From: Gammaproteobacteria bacterium
GTDB lineage: Bacteria > Pseudomonadota > Gammaproteobacteria > Ga0077554 > Ga007554
Reading direction: 5' to 3'
NCBI GenBank assembly: GCA_040183005.1
Contig: JAMPIW010000005.1
Coordinates: forward strand, 1 to 64,000
DNA: 64,000 nt
The notes below the pieces were generated by a model. It made no database searches and had not been told where the DNA came from. It saw only the letters and a list, made by a program, of their open reading frames with translations. Shown piece after piece: positions 50,914-62,063 of the stretch (positions are counted from its first letter, which is position 1; each line of letters begins with the position of its first letter). The translations under genes were made by a program, and so were the position numbers.

Positions 50914-53325
50914 CTACGCCCGCGCCATTTTTGACTCGGCGGCGGCGATAACCAGCGCGGTTTTAATCGCCGTATCTGGGTTGAGTGAAATCGAGTCGAT
51001 TCCCTCTTCGACGAGCCAGGCGGCAAACTCAGGATAATCGGATGGCGCCTGCCCGCAAATGCCAATTGGCTTACCGGCACGCTTGGCGGTGTCAATTGCC
51101 ATGGCGATCATTTTGCGCACCGCGTCATTGCGTTCATCGAAAAGATGCGCGATCGTGCCCGAATCGCGGTCAATTCCGAGCACCAGTTGAGTCAAATCAT
51201 TCGAGCCAATGGAATAGCCGTCGAAGATGCGCAGAAATTCATCGGCCAACATGACATTCGCCGGCAGTTCACACATACCATACACTTCCAAGCCCTGCTC
51301 GCCTTGCCGCAGGCCGTTGGCCGCCATGACCTCAATCACACGCGCCGCTTCCTGAACTGTGCGGCAGAATGGGATCATCACCTTGACGTTGGTCAGTCCC
51401 ATGTCACACCGCACGCGCAGCAGCGCCGCACATTCCAGTGCAAAGCCGTCTGAGTAACGCGGATCATAGTAGCGCGATGCGCCGCGGAAGCCGAGCATCG
51501 GATTTTCCTCATCCGGCTCAAACTCGCGCCCGCCCAAAAGTTGCGCGTACTCGTTGGTTTTGAAATCGCTGGTGCGGACGATCACTGGCTTGGGATAGAA
51601 AGCGGCGGCGATGCGCCCCACGCCCTCACTAAAACGCCGTATAAAAAATTCGCGCGGGTCTTCATCTCCGATGCGCATGCCGATTTCCGTGACAGCTTGG
51701 GGATCGGTGAGATTGGGATAGCGCGCCAACGCCATTGGGTGGATGCCAATGTGATTCGTGATGATGAATTCAGTGCGCGCCAGCCCCACGCCTGCGCTGG
51801 GAATGGCGCTCAGTGCCAGCGCCTGGCCGGGATCGCCGACAGTGAGCATGATCGCGGTGCGTGTCTTGGGTACGGTTACCGCGTCGATGTGTTCTATCTC
51901 AAACGGGACGTGCCCGGCGTAGACGCGCCCCTCCGTCCCCTCGGCGCAGCAAACGGTCACATCAGCACCGTCCTGCAGGGTTCGGGTCGCGTTGCCGGTG
52001 CCCACGATGCACGGCAGGCCAAATTCACGCGACACGATGGCGGCATGGGCGGTGCGCCCCCCCTGATCGGTGACGATGGCCGCCACCTTGCGCATCACCG
52101 GCTCCCAGTCCGGATCAGTGTTTTCGGCGACGAGCACTTCACCAGGCTGCACGCTCGAAAGGCCAGAGATCTCCCTCACCACGCGCACACGGCCAACGCC
52201 GACCTTTTCACCGACGGCCTGGCCTGTCACCAGCGGCACGCCAGGCACGCCCTTCAAGTAATAGCGCTCAGCGGCGGCGGTGCGCGGTTTCGCGGAATGG
52301 ACCGTCTCCGGGCGCGCCTGCAGGATAAACAACTCGCCCGTCAGGCCGTCTTTGGCCCATTCGAGGTCCATCGGCTGCGGATGATTGACCAAGGCCGAAT
52401 AGTGCTCTTCGATCACACAGGCCCAGCGTGCCAGCGTAAGCACTTCATCATCACTCAGGGAGAAATGGTGGCGCTCAGCAACAGGCACCTGTTCACTGCG
52501 AGTGGCGCGGCCGCTATCGGCGTAAACCAGCCGCATTTCCTTTGGGCCCAGCCGCCGCCCGATAATGGGGCGCAGTCCCAGCGCCAGCGTGGGTTTAAAT
52601 ACCATCCATTCGTCGGGCGTGACGATGCCCTGCACTACAAACTCACCCAGGCCATAGGAACTCGTCACCACCACGGCATCACGAAACCCCGTTTCGGTAT
52701 CGAGCGTGAAAATCACGCCGGAACTTGCCTTATCGGAGCGCACCATCGGCATCACGCCGACCGAGAGCGCCACCTTGAGTTGGTCATAGCCCATCCGGGC
52801 GCGGTAGCTTATGGCACGATCCGTGAACAGCGATGCAAAGCATGAATGCACCGCATGCAGCAATCCCTCGCGCCCGCGCACATTAAGGAAGGTTTCTGCC
52901 GCGCCTGCGAACGAGGCCTCGGGCAAATCCTCTGCCGTTGCCGATGAGCGCACCGCCAGTTCCGGCTCCCGTCCCAGACGCTGACTAAGCTGCTCGTAAG
53001 CCGCGATGACCGCACTGCACAGCGCTTCGGGCAATGGCGTCTCCATCACCGCCGCACGCGCCTGGCTACCGCGCACCGCCAGCTCGCCTAGATCTTCGGG
53101 GTCAAAGCTGGAGAAAATCTCACCCAGCCGGTTTTTTAGATTTCTTTCTGAGAGCAACAACCAGTAGGCATCGGCCGTTGTCGCAAACCCATCCAGCACA
53201 CCCACACCCTGCGGCTTGAGCTCGTTGAACATCTGCCCCAGCGATGCGTTTTTGCCGCCAACACGCGCGACATTGTTCATATTGATCTGAGAAAAATCGA
53301 GCGTGTAAGGCAGTGCAGCGGTCAT
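50914..53325 (-). CDS. ppsA: phosphoenolpyruvate synthase
   Basis: The 803-residue enzyme makes PEP from pyruvate and ATP in gluconeogenesis. N-terminal ATP-binding domain: VARVGGKNASLGQMF, AVRSSATAEDLPEASFAGAA. Phosphohistidine loop: GGRTAHAAIVSREFGLPCIV. C-terminal PEP domain: GVGLARTEFI, GSNDLTQLVLGIDRDSG and GICGQAPSDYPEFA with the catalytic Cys. The ATG at 53325 is preferred because GGAGGAG lies 6 nt upstream; the ATG at 53331 abuts it. Confidence 0.95.
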   Translation of the reverse strand: MTAALPYTLDFSQINMNNVARVGGKNASLGQMFNELKPQGVGVLDGFATTADAYWLLLSERNLKNRLGEIFSSFDPEDLGELAVRGSQARAAVMETPLPEALCSAVIAAYEQLSQRLGREPELAVRSSATAEDLPEASFAGAAETFLNVRGREGLLHAVHSCFASLFTDRAISYRARMGYDQLKVALSVGVMPMVRSDKASSGVIFTLDTETGFRDAVVVTSSYGLGEFVVQGIVTPDEWMVFKPTLALGLRPIIGRRLGPKEMRLVYADSGRATRSEQVPVAERHHFSLSDDEVLTLARWACVIEEHYSALVNHPQPMDLEWAKDGLTGELFILQARPETVHSAKPRTAAAERYYLKGVPGVPLVTGQAVGEKVGVGRVRVVREISGLSSVQPGEVLVAENTDPDWEPVMRKVAAIVTDQGGRTAHAAIVSREFGLPCIVGTGNATRTLQDGADVTVCCAEGTEGRVYAGHVPFEIEHIDAVTVPKTRTAIMLTVGDPGQALALSAIPSAGVGLARTEFIITNHIGIHPMALARYPNLTDPQAVTEIGMRIGDEDPREFFIRRFSEGVGRIAAAFYPKPVIVRTSDFKTNEYAQLLGGREFEPDEENPMLGFRGASRYYDPRYSDGFALECAALLRVRCDMGLTNVKVMIPFCRTVQEAARVIEVMAANGLRQGEQGLEVYGMCELPANVMLADEFLRIFDGYSIGSNDLTQLVLGIDRDSGTIAHLFDERNDAVRKMIAMAIDTAKRAGKPIGICGQAPSDYPEFAAWLVEEGIDSISLNPDTAIKTALVIAAAESKMARA

Positions 53326-53392
53326 GTCCATCTCCTCCGGGATTCTCTCAAGAAACTCAAGGGCGCCTCAAAGATATCGCCCGCGCTAATTA

Positions 53393-53517
53393 AACCCAGA
53401 TTGCCCATTAGGCGAAATAGAGCGCGCAACGCCGTTCGTGGTGAGCTTGTCGAACCATGAACGGCCCTTCGACAGGCTCAGGGCGAACGGTTTTGGGGCT
53501 AATGAACAATCTGGGTT
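53393..53517. repeat. dispersed inverted-repeat element, copy 2 (complete)
   Basis: The 125-bp unit starts AACCCAGATTGCCCATTAG and ends CTAATGAACAATCTGGGTT, a 19-bp terminal inverted repeat with two mismatches. Inside are CGCCGTTCGTGGTGAGCTTG and the CCTTCGACAGGCTCAGGGCG core, which can itself fold. No gene is present. Other copies are at 6165 and 57324. Confidence 0.85.
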
Positions 53518-53536
53518 AACATGGAGAGCGATAGGT

Positions 53537-53818
53537 TTATAACACCCCATGCTCCAGCGCTTGCAAGTAAATGAAGTCTGGCGCTTTTACGCCCGCCTTC
53601 TTCCTGATTTCCACCAGCTCTGGCGATTCAAAAAATCTTCTGGCTCCTTCCAGCGAGGACCATTGTGAAAAGTGGACGATATTATTTGCGTCATTATCGT
53701 ACCTCAATAGTTGATAGCTTATTTCTCCCGCATCTTTTCTCATTGCTGCGGCTTGATCGAAAACCTGTTTCCAGGCTTGATAATTTTCGACCTCATGAAT
53801 AATTAAGACGTACTGCAC
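53537..53818 (-). CDS. small ABM-like (dimeric alpha-beta barrel) protein
   Basis: The 93-residue protein starts at GTG 53818 with AAAGGAGA 5 nt upstream; the longer frame from 53845 adds an implausible N-terminus. It reads VQYVLIIHEVENYQAWKQVF, then ISYQLLRYDNDANNIVHFSQ and ARRFFESPELVEIRKKAGV. This is the pattern of antibiotic-biosynthesis-monooxygenase-type ferredoxin-like folds. Role unknown; such proteins can be small monooxygenases or sensors. Confidence 0.75.
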   Translation of the reverse strand: MQYVLIIHEVENYQAWKQVFDQAAAMRKDAGEISYQLLRYDNDANNIVHFSQWSSLEGARRFFESPELVEIRKKAGVKAPDFIYLQALEHGVL

Positions 53819-54067
53819 ACAATCTCCTTTTCTTGAATAAATCATCGACCAAATGATCGTATCAAGCTAACGGGATTCCGCCCTTTAGCCCTCCCACACC
53901 ACTGGCCATATGGTAGCGTGAAACAGAAACGATTGAGTGGAACTTCAGTTTGGCCTCACAGCCTCAATCTGGGGTTTCGCTACGCGTGTCGTCACTACTT
54001 TTCAGATAACAAGTGCATGCCCATCTCGGGCACACTAGGGTGGGTCACACCCTGCGAATGAAATCAT

Positions 54068-54523
54068 TTAGGCGAATCCCTGCTGCCGCCATGCCTCATA
54101 AAGGATAACTGCAACCGCGTTCGACAAGTTCAGGCTACGGTTGCCGGGCCGCATGGGAATGCGTAATAGATGTTCAGGCGGCAGCGTATCAAGCAACTCG
54201 CCGGGCAAACCGCGCGTTTCCGGGCCGAACAGCAAGGCGTCACCGGGCTGGAAAACAGCATCCGCATAGCATTGTTTGCCCCGAGTGGAACATGCCAACA
54301 GCCGCGCGGGCTGGACTGCTTCCAGAAAAGCATCAAAAGTTTCATGCTCCACCACGCGCGCGAACTCATGGTAATCAAGGCCCGCGCGCCGCAGCTTGGC
54401 GTCTTCCAGACGGAAACCCAGCGGATGAATCAGATGCAAAGCCGCCCCGGCATTCGCGCACAGACGAATGATATTGCCGGTGTTGGGCGGTATTTCAGGC
54501 TGGTAGAGGACGACGTGGAACAT
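54068..54523 (-). CDS. trmL: tRNA (cytidine(34)/cmnm5U34-2'-O)-methyltransferase TrmL
   Basis: The 151-residue SPOUT methyltransferase ([20 protein letters not shown]) has [11 protein letters not shown] and [20 protein letters not shown], the trefoil-knot SAM-binding motifs. It methylates the wobble nucleotide of some tRNA-Leu species. ATG 54523 is preferred; an ATG two codons earlier is possible. Confidence 0.93.
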   Translation of the reverse strand: MFHVVLYQPEIPPNTGNIIRLCANAGAALHLIHPLGFRLEDAKLRRAGLDYHEFARVVEHETFDAFLEAVQPARLLACSTRGKQCYADAVFQPGDALLFGPETRGLPGELLDTLPPEHLLRIPMRPGNRSLNLSNAVAVILYEAWRQQGFA

Positions 54524-54593
54524 CAGCACATCTTAACTGAATATTTCATGAATTCGCGTTTTTCGTGCAGTATCCGAGGTTAAGGATAGAGTC

Positions 54594-55995
<1,402 letters not shown>

Positions 55996-56003
<8 letters not shown>

Positions 56004-57072
56004 GTGCCTTCTCCAGTGGGAGCAATACTGTAAACACCGTCCGTCCCGGACGGCTCGTGCATTCGATCAGGCCGTCGTGCTGCTGCACCAGCGACTGGGC
56101 AATGGACAACCCCAGCCCCGTGCCTTCTGGACGGGTGGTAACCATCGGGTAAAAGATACTTTCAAACATGTCGGCGGGGATCCCTGGTCCATTGTCAATA
56201 ACATCAACCCTTGCTGCCAGCTTGTAGCGGTGCTGGCCTATGGTGAACTGCCGCTGAACCCGGGTACGCAAGGTGATCTCGCCCGATCCATCGATGGCCT
56301 GCACGGCATTACGCACAATGTTGAGCAGCGCCTGGATAAGTTGATCCGGATCGGCATTGAAGTCAGGGATGCTGGGGTCATAGTCGCGGATGATCTCGAC
56401 CCCTACCGGCACCTCGGCCAGCACCACGCCACGCACGCGCTCCAGCACCTGATGGATATTGATAGAGCGCTTGTGCGGCACGGTATTAGGCCCCAGCATA
56501 CGATTCAGCAGATTTTGCAGCCTGTCAGCCTCACCGATGATGATGCCGGTGTATTCCTTGAGCGATTCATCGCTCAATTCACGCTCCAGCAACTGCGCGG
56601 CGCCGCGCAACCCGCCCAAGGGATTTTTGATCTCATGCGCCAAGCCACGCACCACAGCGCGCGCCGCCTGATGCTGCGCCAGCAGGTTTTCCTCACGGGT
56701 AATGCGCATATGATGATCGACCTGCACCATCTCCACCAGCAGTTCCTTGCCTTGCACTTCGCCCAATGGGGTAACCGTTAAATCCACCGTGATCTTACGA
56801 TCCACCGGCAGCGTCAACAGCAATTCGCGCTCAGTAAAGGGATACCCGCTCTCCAGTGCCTTGCGCATGGCATCAATGACAAGCTCGGCACCCGGCAGCA
56901 GCTCTTGCACTGGAATGGCGCGTACCCGCCTTGCGCTCACAGCAAACAGCATCTCACCTGCGGGATTAATGTAAATGAGGCGTAGCGCATCATCGAACAT
57001 CAACACGGCGGTATTGAGGGCATCAATGATGCGCCGACTTATTGCATCCTGTGTCATATCATCGGGCAACAT
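55996..57072 (-). CDS. ntrB: nitrogen regulation sensor kinase NtrB
   Basis: The 358-residue cytoplasmic kinase has an N-terminal PAS domain (about residues 10-110), then the phospho-accepting His in VVRGLAHEIKNPLGGLRGAA. The ATPase part has ALLNIVRNAVQAID (N box), VIDNGPGIPADM and TGLGLSIAQSLV (G boxes). It responds to PII proteins. No glnA gene is next to it here. Confidence 0.95.
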
Positions 57073-57323
57073 ATATAGGCTTCAGCAAAAATTGAACCAA
57101 CTCATGATATCCGCACACAAAATAAAACAAAATCTCTTAAAAGACCAATAAATACAATATATTAAAATAACACCACGAAGCTCCGACAATGGCCGGCGCG
57201 GCATGAAGGGAGAAAGATGGGAAACAGCATGATTCAATAATAACGCAAAGACTGCATGGATGCCCTATTTTGGTGCGTTGCGCACAAATGCCGGGCAAAA
57301 ACTTGTTATTCGAACTTTATTTC

Positions 57324-57418
57324 AACCCAGATTATCCATTAAGCGAAATAGAGCGCACAACGCCGTTCGTGGTGAGCTTGTCGAACCATGAACGGCCCTT
57401 CGACAGGCTCAGTGCGAA
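57324..57418. repeat. dispersed inverted-repeat element, copy 3 (right end lost)
   Basis: It begins AACCCAGATTATCCATTAAG and matches copy 2 through the CCTTCGACAGGCTCAG core, then stops without the right terminal repeat. The adjacent VOC gene ends inside it, so an insertion or deletion joined them. Confidence 0.75.
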
Positions 57419-57801
57419 ATGGAGTTAACTACCTCTACCAGCTCGAACGTGTTCCCGTCGGGATCCCGCACAAACAGTGCGGGACGCCCTGATCGGGAGC
57501 GGGTAAACGGAACACCCGCTCCATCCAGCACCAACGCCATTACCTCGACATCATCCACCGCCAGCGCCACGTGACGATCCCGCCCGCCATGCACAGGCCG
57601 GCCGTTCGCGGGATCAGGATTAGGCAGCTCCATAATATGGATCTGCTGGCCTGATTCCAGCACATACCACGCGCCAGGGAAACCCAGATCAGGGCGGGAT
57701 TCATCTGGTCTCAACCCCAGCACACCTTCATAAAACCGCCGCGCACGTTCAAGGTTAGAGACTATCCAAGTGATGTGCAAAATACCCTGAAATTTCGTCA
57801 C
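57409..57801 (-). CDS. VOC-superfamily (glyoxalase-like) protein
   Basis: The roughly 130-residue protein from GTG 57801 reads VTKFQGILHITWIVSNLERA, then GAWYVLESGQQIHIMELPNP and DRHVALAVDDVEVMALVLDG, ending RDPDGNTFELVEVVN. His and Glu metal ligands of the VOC fold are visible. Its last codons and stop lie in the truncated repeat copy 3, so the C-terminal SISH tail is probably not native. The frame extends upstream to 57864 without a good start. It could be a lactoylglutathione-lyase-like or resistance protein; substrate unknown. Confidence 0.8.
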   Translation of the reverse strand: MTKFQGILHITWIVSNLERARRFYEGVLGLRPDESRPDLGFPGAWYVLESGQQIHIMELPNPDPANGRPVHGGRDRHVALAVDDVEVMALVLDGAGVPFTRSRSGRPALFVRDPDGNTFELVEVVNSISH

Positions 57802-57963
57802 AAAAAATCTTTCCACAAAAAAATCGGATAGTACACCGGCCTGACCTTGTTTTCTACATATCAAAATCCGTGTCGAAATCTGCGATTAAAGTCACAGAAT
57901 CACGCGCCGATAACATATACGCAAGAGTTGCATGGACTTACCGACTATGAAGGAGACCAACCC

Positions 57964-58458
57964 ATGAATCAATTTATCGCCATCATTCTAGCTTCTGCCT
58001 TAACCCTATTTTCATGGGGAAATCTTGCTCGTGCTGCAGATAATAGCATTGAACTCAAGATGGTTGCTGAAAAGGAAGTAGAGACCGTCAACTCATCTGG
58101 AAAGAAGGAACTTAAACGTGTCGAGCCAGCGCTTGTCACGCCAGGTGAGGAAATAATTTACACCCTGTCTTACTCAAATACAGGCAAGGAAATCGCAAAA
58201 AATATTTTCATCACCAATCCCGTTCCACAACACATGGCATATAAGCCGAATAGCGCGGCGGGCGAAAGCACCGCCATTGTGTACTCCCTGGACGGTGGAA
58301 AAACCTTCGACAAACCTGAAAACCTGAAGGTGCGCACATCCGACGGTAAAGAAAGAGTTGCCATGGCGGCAAACTACAGCCACATACGCTGGATTATTCA
58401 AAAACCGCTGCCACCCGGAACAAAGGGTGACGTGAGTTTTCGCGCGCTATTGCAATAA
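57964..58458 (+). CDS. small secreted DUF11-domain protein
   Basis: The 164-residue protein starts at ATG 57964 after AAGGAGACC. A signal peptide ends ARA (about residue 23). One DUF11 domain follows: EEIIYTLSYSNTGKEIAKNI, then ITNPVPQHMAYKPNSAAGES and SHIRWIIQKPLPPGTKGDVS. DUF11 is an Ig-like beta-sandwich found in surface and extracellular proteins. It is the first of three secreted genes in a row. Confidence 0.85.
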   Translation: MNQFIAIILASALTLFSWGNLARAADNSIELKMVAEKEVETVNSSGKKELKRVEPALVTPGEEIIYTLSYSNTGKEIAKNIFITNPVPQHMAYKPNSAAGESTAIVYSLDGGKTFDKPENLKVRTSDGKERVAMAANYSHIRWIIQKPLPPGTKGDVSFRALLQ

Positions 58459-58484
58459 TAATTCGCTCAAGAGGATCCCCCCTC

Positions 58485-59660
58485 ATGTACTTAATAAAAA
58501 CCAACAAACATCTGCCTGGCCGCTCCCGGCATCCTGCCTCCCGCGACACTAGTACATCCCGGTACGTCGGACTGCTTTTATTCATCCTTTCGCTATTCGG
58601 CGTATCGCACTCGGCATTGGCAGCGGGTACTGTAGCGGGCACCAGTGTCAGCAATTCCGCCACAATTAATTACCAGGTCGGCGCGATCAGTCAGCCTGCG
58701 ATAACAAGCAACGCCGTTGCCTTCGTAGTTGACAAGAAGGTAAACATGACCGTTGTGACAACCGACGCCGCAGCAGTTTCAGTGACGCCCGGATCGAGCA
58801 ACAATATTGTCACCTTTACCGTGACCAACACCAGCAATGATACGATGGATTTTTCCTTAACCAGCCAGGCGCTGGTGGGTGGCACGGCGAAGTTTACCGG
58901 CACGGACAACATTAACGCATCGGCCGTTTCCGTGTTCGTTGAAAGCGGGGCCACGCCGGGATACCAATCCGCCCAAGATACTGCAACCTTTATCGACGAA
59001 CTGGCTGCCGATAGCAGTAAAACCGTTTACATCGTTGGCACTTTTCCCACCGGACTGAGCAATGGCGACATTGCGACCTATGGGATGATTGCCGAAGCAC
59101 GGGCCGCTGGTGGTGCAAGCAGCTTGGGCGCGGCACTTACCCAGGACACCGGGGCCGATAATCCGAGCACAGTACAAATCGTGTTTGGGGACGGCACAGG
59201 CACGGATGACGCCAGCCGCGATGCCAAACATTCGGATCGCAGCGATTTCAAGGTGGTCACCGCAACACTGGCTGTCACAAAATCGTCCTCGGTAATCAGT
59301 GATCCATTCAATAACACCACCAATCCCAAGGCGATACCCGGCGCGGTCATTGAATACACCATCACCATCACCAATGCAGCGAGTGCGGCAACAGCATCGA
59401 GCATCTCCGTTGCTGACAGCCTGAATTCAGAAATCACCGGTGGCAGACTGGCATTCAACACGACCACGTACGGCGCTACGCAGGGAATCCAGGTCACCGC
59501 GCCAAACATCAACGCAGGCGTCGCGACAGCGCTGACCAATGGCTCGGATGCGGATCAGGGCGATTTCAATGTTACGGCAGGCAATACGGTCACCGTCACT
59601 GGAATTTCACTCACAGGAGGTCAATCGGCCACCGTTAAGTTCAGGGTAACGGTTCAGTAA
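58485..59660 (+). CDS. secreted surface protein with DUF11-like beta-sandwich domains
   Basis: The 391-residue product has a long signal region ending HSALAA (about residue 47). TSVSNSATINYQVGAISQPA follows, then VTPGSSNNIVTFTVTNTSND and IPGAVIEYTITITNAASAAT, typical repeats of DUF11-type surface proteins. The final KFRVTVQ ends a domain without an anchor. It is Ala, Thr, Ser and Asn rich. The start at 58485 lies 26 nt after the preceding gene, with GAGGATC upstream. A hairpin at 59686-59710 follows. Probably a matrix or sheath protein; function unknown. Confidence 0.8.
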   Translation: MYLIKTNKHLPGRSRHPASRDTSTSRYVGLLLFILSLFGVSHSALAAGTVAGTSVSNSATINYQVGAISQPAITSNAVAFVVDKKVNMTVVTTDAAAVSVTPGSSNNIVTFTVTNTSNDTMDFSLTSQALVGGTAKFTGTDNINASAVSVFVESGATPGYQSAQDTATFIDELAADSSKTVYIVGTFPTGLSNGDIATYGMIAEARAAGGASSLGAALTQDTGADNPSTVQIVFGDGTGTDDASRDAKHSDRSDFKVVTATLAVTKSSSVISDPFNNTTNPKAIPGAVIEYTITITNAASAATASSISVADSLNSEITGGRLAFNTTTYGATQGIQVTAPNINAGVATALTNGSDADQGDFNVTAGNTVTVTGISLTGGQSATVKFRVTVQ

Positions 59661-59762
59661 GAGCCGGGCGGGCATCGGTATAAGATTGGCGGCACACGGC
59701 GTGCCGCCAAACCGAGCCCCATCTGCATTTCCGCCACCACATTCTAATGCTGGCTCACGGCC

Positions 59763-62063
59763 ATGAAATTTTCCAGCGCATTAGACATTGCAAGATATTG
59801 CGCACAGGTCTTTCTGCGCCTGATCGTTGGCGTATTTCAGGTGCTCTTTACACTGACATTCAGCTTCCTTCTGTTGCCCTCCGTAGCATGGACAGCGACA
59901 CCCGCTGGCACCGTGATCAATAACAGAGCACAAGTAATCTATACGCTCGGGGGTATAGGCAGCGTCAGCACATCCTCCAATGTTGATCAATTCACTATCT
60001 CCGCATTAAACACGGGCGTTAACGCGACTCTTGGCATCGCCACACCATCAGGCGCATTTTCAGCTGGGAATTCGACCATTCTCAACATCACAATTACCAA
60101 CCCGTCCAGCAATCCACTGACAGGTGGACATCTGACATTTGCCACACCCGCGGGGTCCACCCTGCAATTATTATCCGGTGCAGGTGTTGTTTCATCAGGA
60201 AATGGATATTCCATCCCTGACATTATCGCCAACGGTTCGCTGGTACTATCCATCCGCTTGACTGTTCCCCTGACGCAACCTCCCGGAAACCTTGCGGTTC
60301 CGATCAGCTATCAGGCAACAGGTCTATCACCTGTGAGCAGCAATACATCATTAGCCATCAAGGCAAGAACCCGCTCAAAAATTGAATTTCTGCAATATGA
60401 TGCCACCGGAAATGCGCCGCCCACCCCTGTTGGAATCACGCAATTTGCAAACAGTAGCGGCGCCATCGAAGACATTCCCGCGCCCACGCTGCCAGGCGGT
60501 GGAAATATCCACGTTACAGATCAGGCCGTGTCGCTTATGCCAGCTAGTGGCTACCACAAGGGGCAGACAATTTTTATCAGGGTGAGCGACCCTGACCGCA
60601 ACGCCGATTCAAACACGGTGGAAACCATTGATGTGAATGTGACGGACATACAAATGGGGGACTCAGAAACCCTGAGGCTCAAAGAAACCGGGCCGGATAC
60701 TGGAATATTTACGGGTTATGTCGCGTCCACAACCGCACAGACCATCATGAATAATGGATCGCTGAGCGTCACAACAAATGACAAAATAACTATCCGCTAT
60801 GCCGACAACATTGACAACACCGATGCCGCGACGGTCTCTGTGCTGGTTGATCCCTATGGCGTGGTTTTTAACAGCAGCACCGGGCAACCGGTCAACGGCG
60901 TCGAAGTGCGCTTTATCAACAGTGATACCGGCCTGCCCGCCGTTGTATTTGGCGATGATGGCGTGAGTAGCTATCCTGCCACAGTGATTACCGGTGGGCA
61001 GGTTGCAGACAGCAGCGGCGCCGTCTATCAATTTCCGGCGGGAAGCTACCGGTTTCCACTTTCAACACCTGGGAATTACCGCCTGGAAGTAAAACTTCCC
61101 AATAGCTCCGGCTATACCTGGCCATCCAGCGCAGCAACCTCAGCCATCCAGTCATTGCCTGGTGCGCCATTTGCAATTGACATCGGTTCACGCAGCGAAG
61201 TCTTTTCTCTACAAGCCGGTCCGCCGTTACGCCTCGACCTGCCCATTGATCCTCTTCAAACACCGCTGTTTGTTCGCAAAGCGGCGAATAAAAGTCTGGT
61301 GGCAAACGGAGATTTTCTACAATACGGCATCGACATTGAAAACACCACCAGCCTTGTTTCGGTTCCCTCCGTAGAACTCGTCGATCTATTGCCGCATGGA
61401 TTCCGCTATCAGAGCGGTTCCACCAAAATAAATAACATCGCTGCTGCCGATCCTCTCATTCTTCCGGATGGACGGACACTCAAATTCATGCTCGGCGATC
61501 TGGCCCCGGGTACACGGGCAAATCTCAGTTATGTGGTTGAGGTGGCGGTTGCACCGCTTGGAAAATCCACGAACCAGGCCACCGCCCAGAGCAATGGCGT
61601 CAGCCGTTCAAATCTCGCCGAGGCGGCAGTGGACGTGCGTGAAGATCTGATGCGCAGCCGCAGCATACTCATGGGGCGCGTCATCGTTACCGAGCCGGGC
61701 GTCACTGTCACGGATGATGTAAAAAATAACAACGGCCTCGCTGGTGTGCGCATCTATCTGGAAGATGGCAGCTTTGCCGTCTCCGACAAACGCGGCATGT
61801 TCCATTTTGAAGGCATCAGGCCGGGCACGCATGTCGTGCAGCTGGATCTCGACACCGTTCCAGAAAAATACGAAGTCATTCCGTTTGAGGAGAACACCCG
61901 CTCTGCCGGGCGTGCCTGGTCAAAGTTTATTGATGTGCAAGGAGGAACGATGTGGCGTGTCGACTTTCATGTCGCCCTTAAACCGCGCCAAGAAGGCAAT
62001 GTCACCCTCAAGATGGACAGCACGCCGCATGAAGGCGAGCACATCCAGAGTTATAAATTAGAG
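59763..62063 (+). pseudogene. large surface protein gene interrupted by an IS66-type insertion (5' part)
   Basis: 767 codons are present before the insertion. The signal region ends VAWTA (about residue 45). Repeated beta-sandwich domains follow (VINNRAQVIYTLGGIGSVST; NSTILNITITNPSSNPLTGG). A segment with IFIRVSDPDRNADSNTVETI comes next, then a Cna/SdrB-like domain (GLAGVRIYLEDGSFAVSDKR). The uninterrupted gene would continue in frame at 63783, after removal of one target copy. The insertion converts the end to a short unrelated tail and stop at 62090. It is probably a very large cell-surface or fibre protein. Confidence 0.85.

Noticed and set aside
51541-52845. A 434-codon plus-strand frame inside ppsA
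   Set aside because: It is antisense to the conserved PEP synthase and matches no family.
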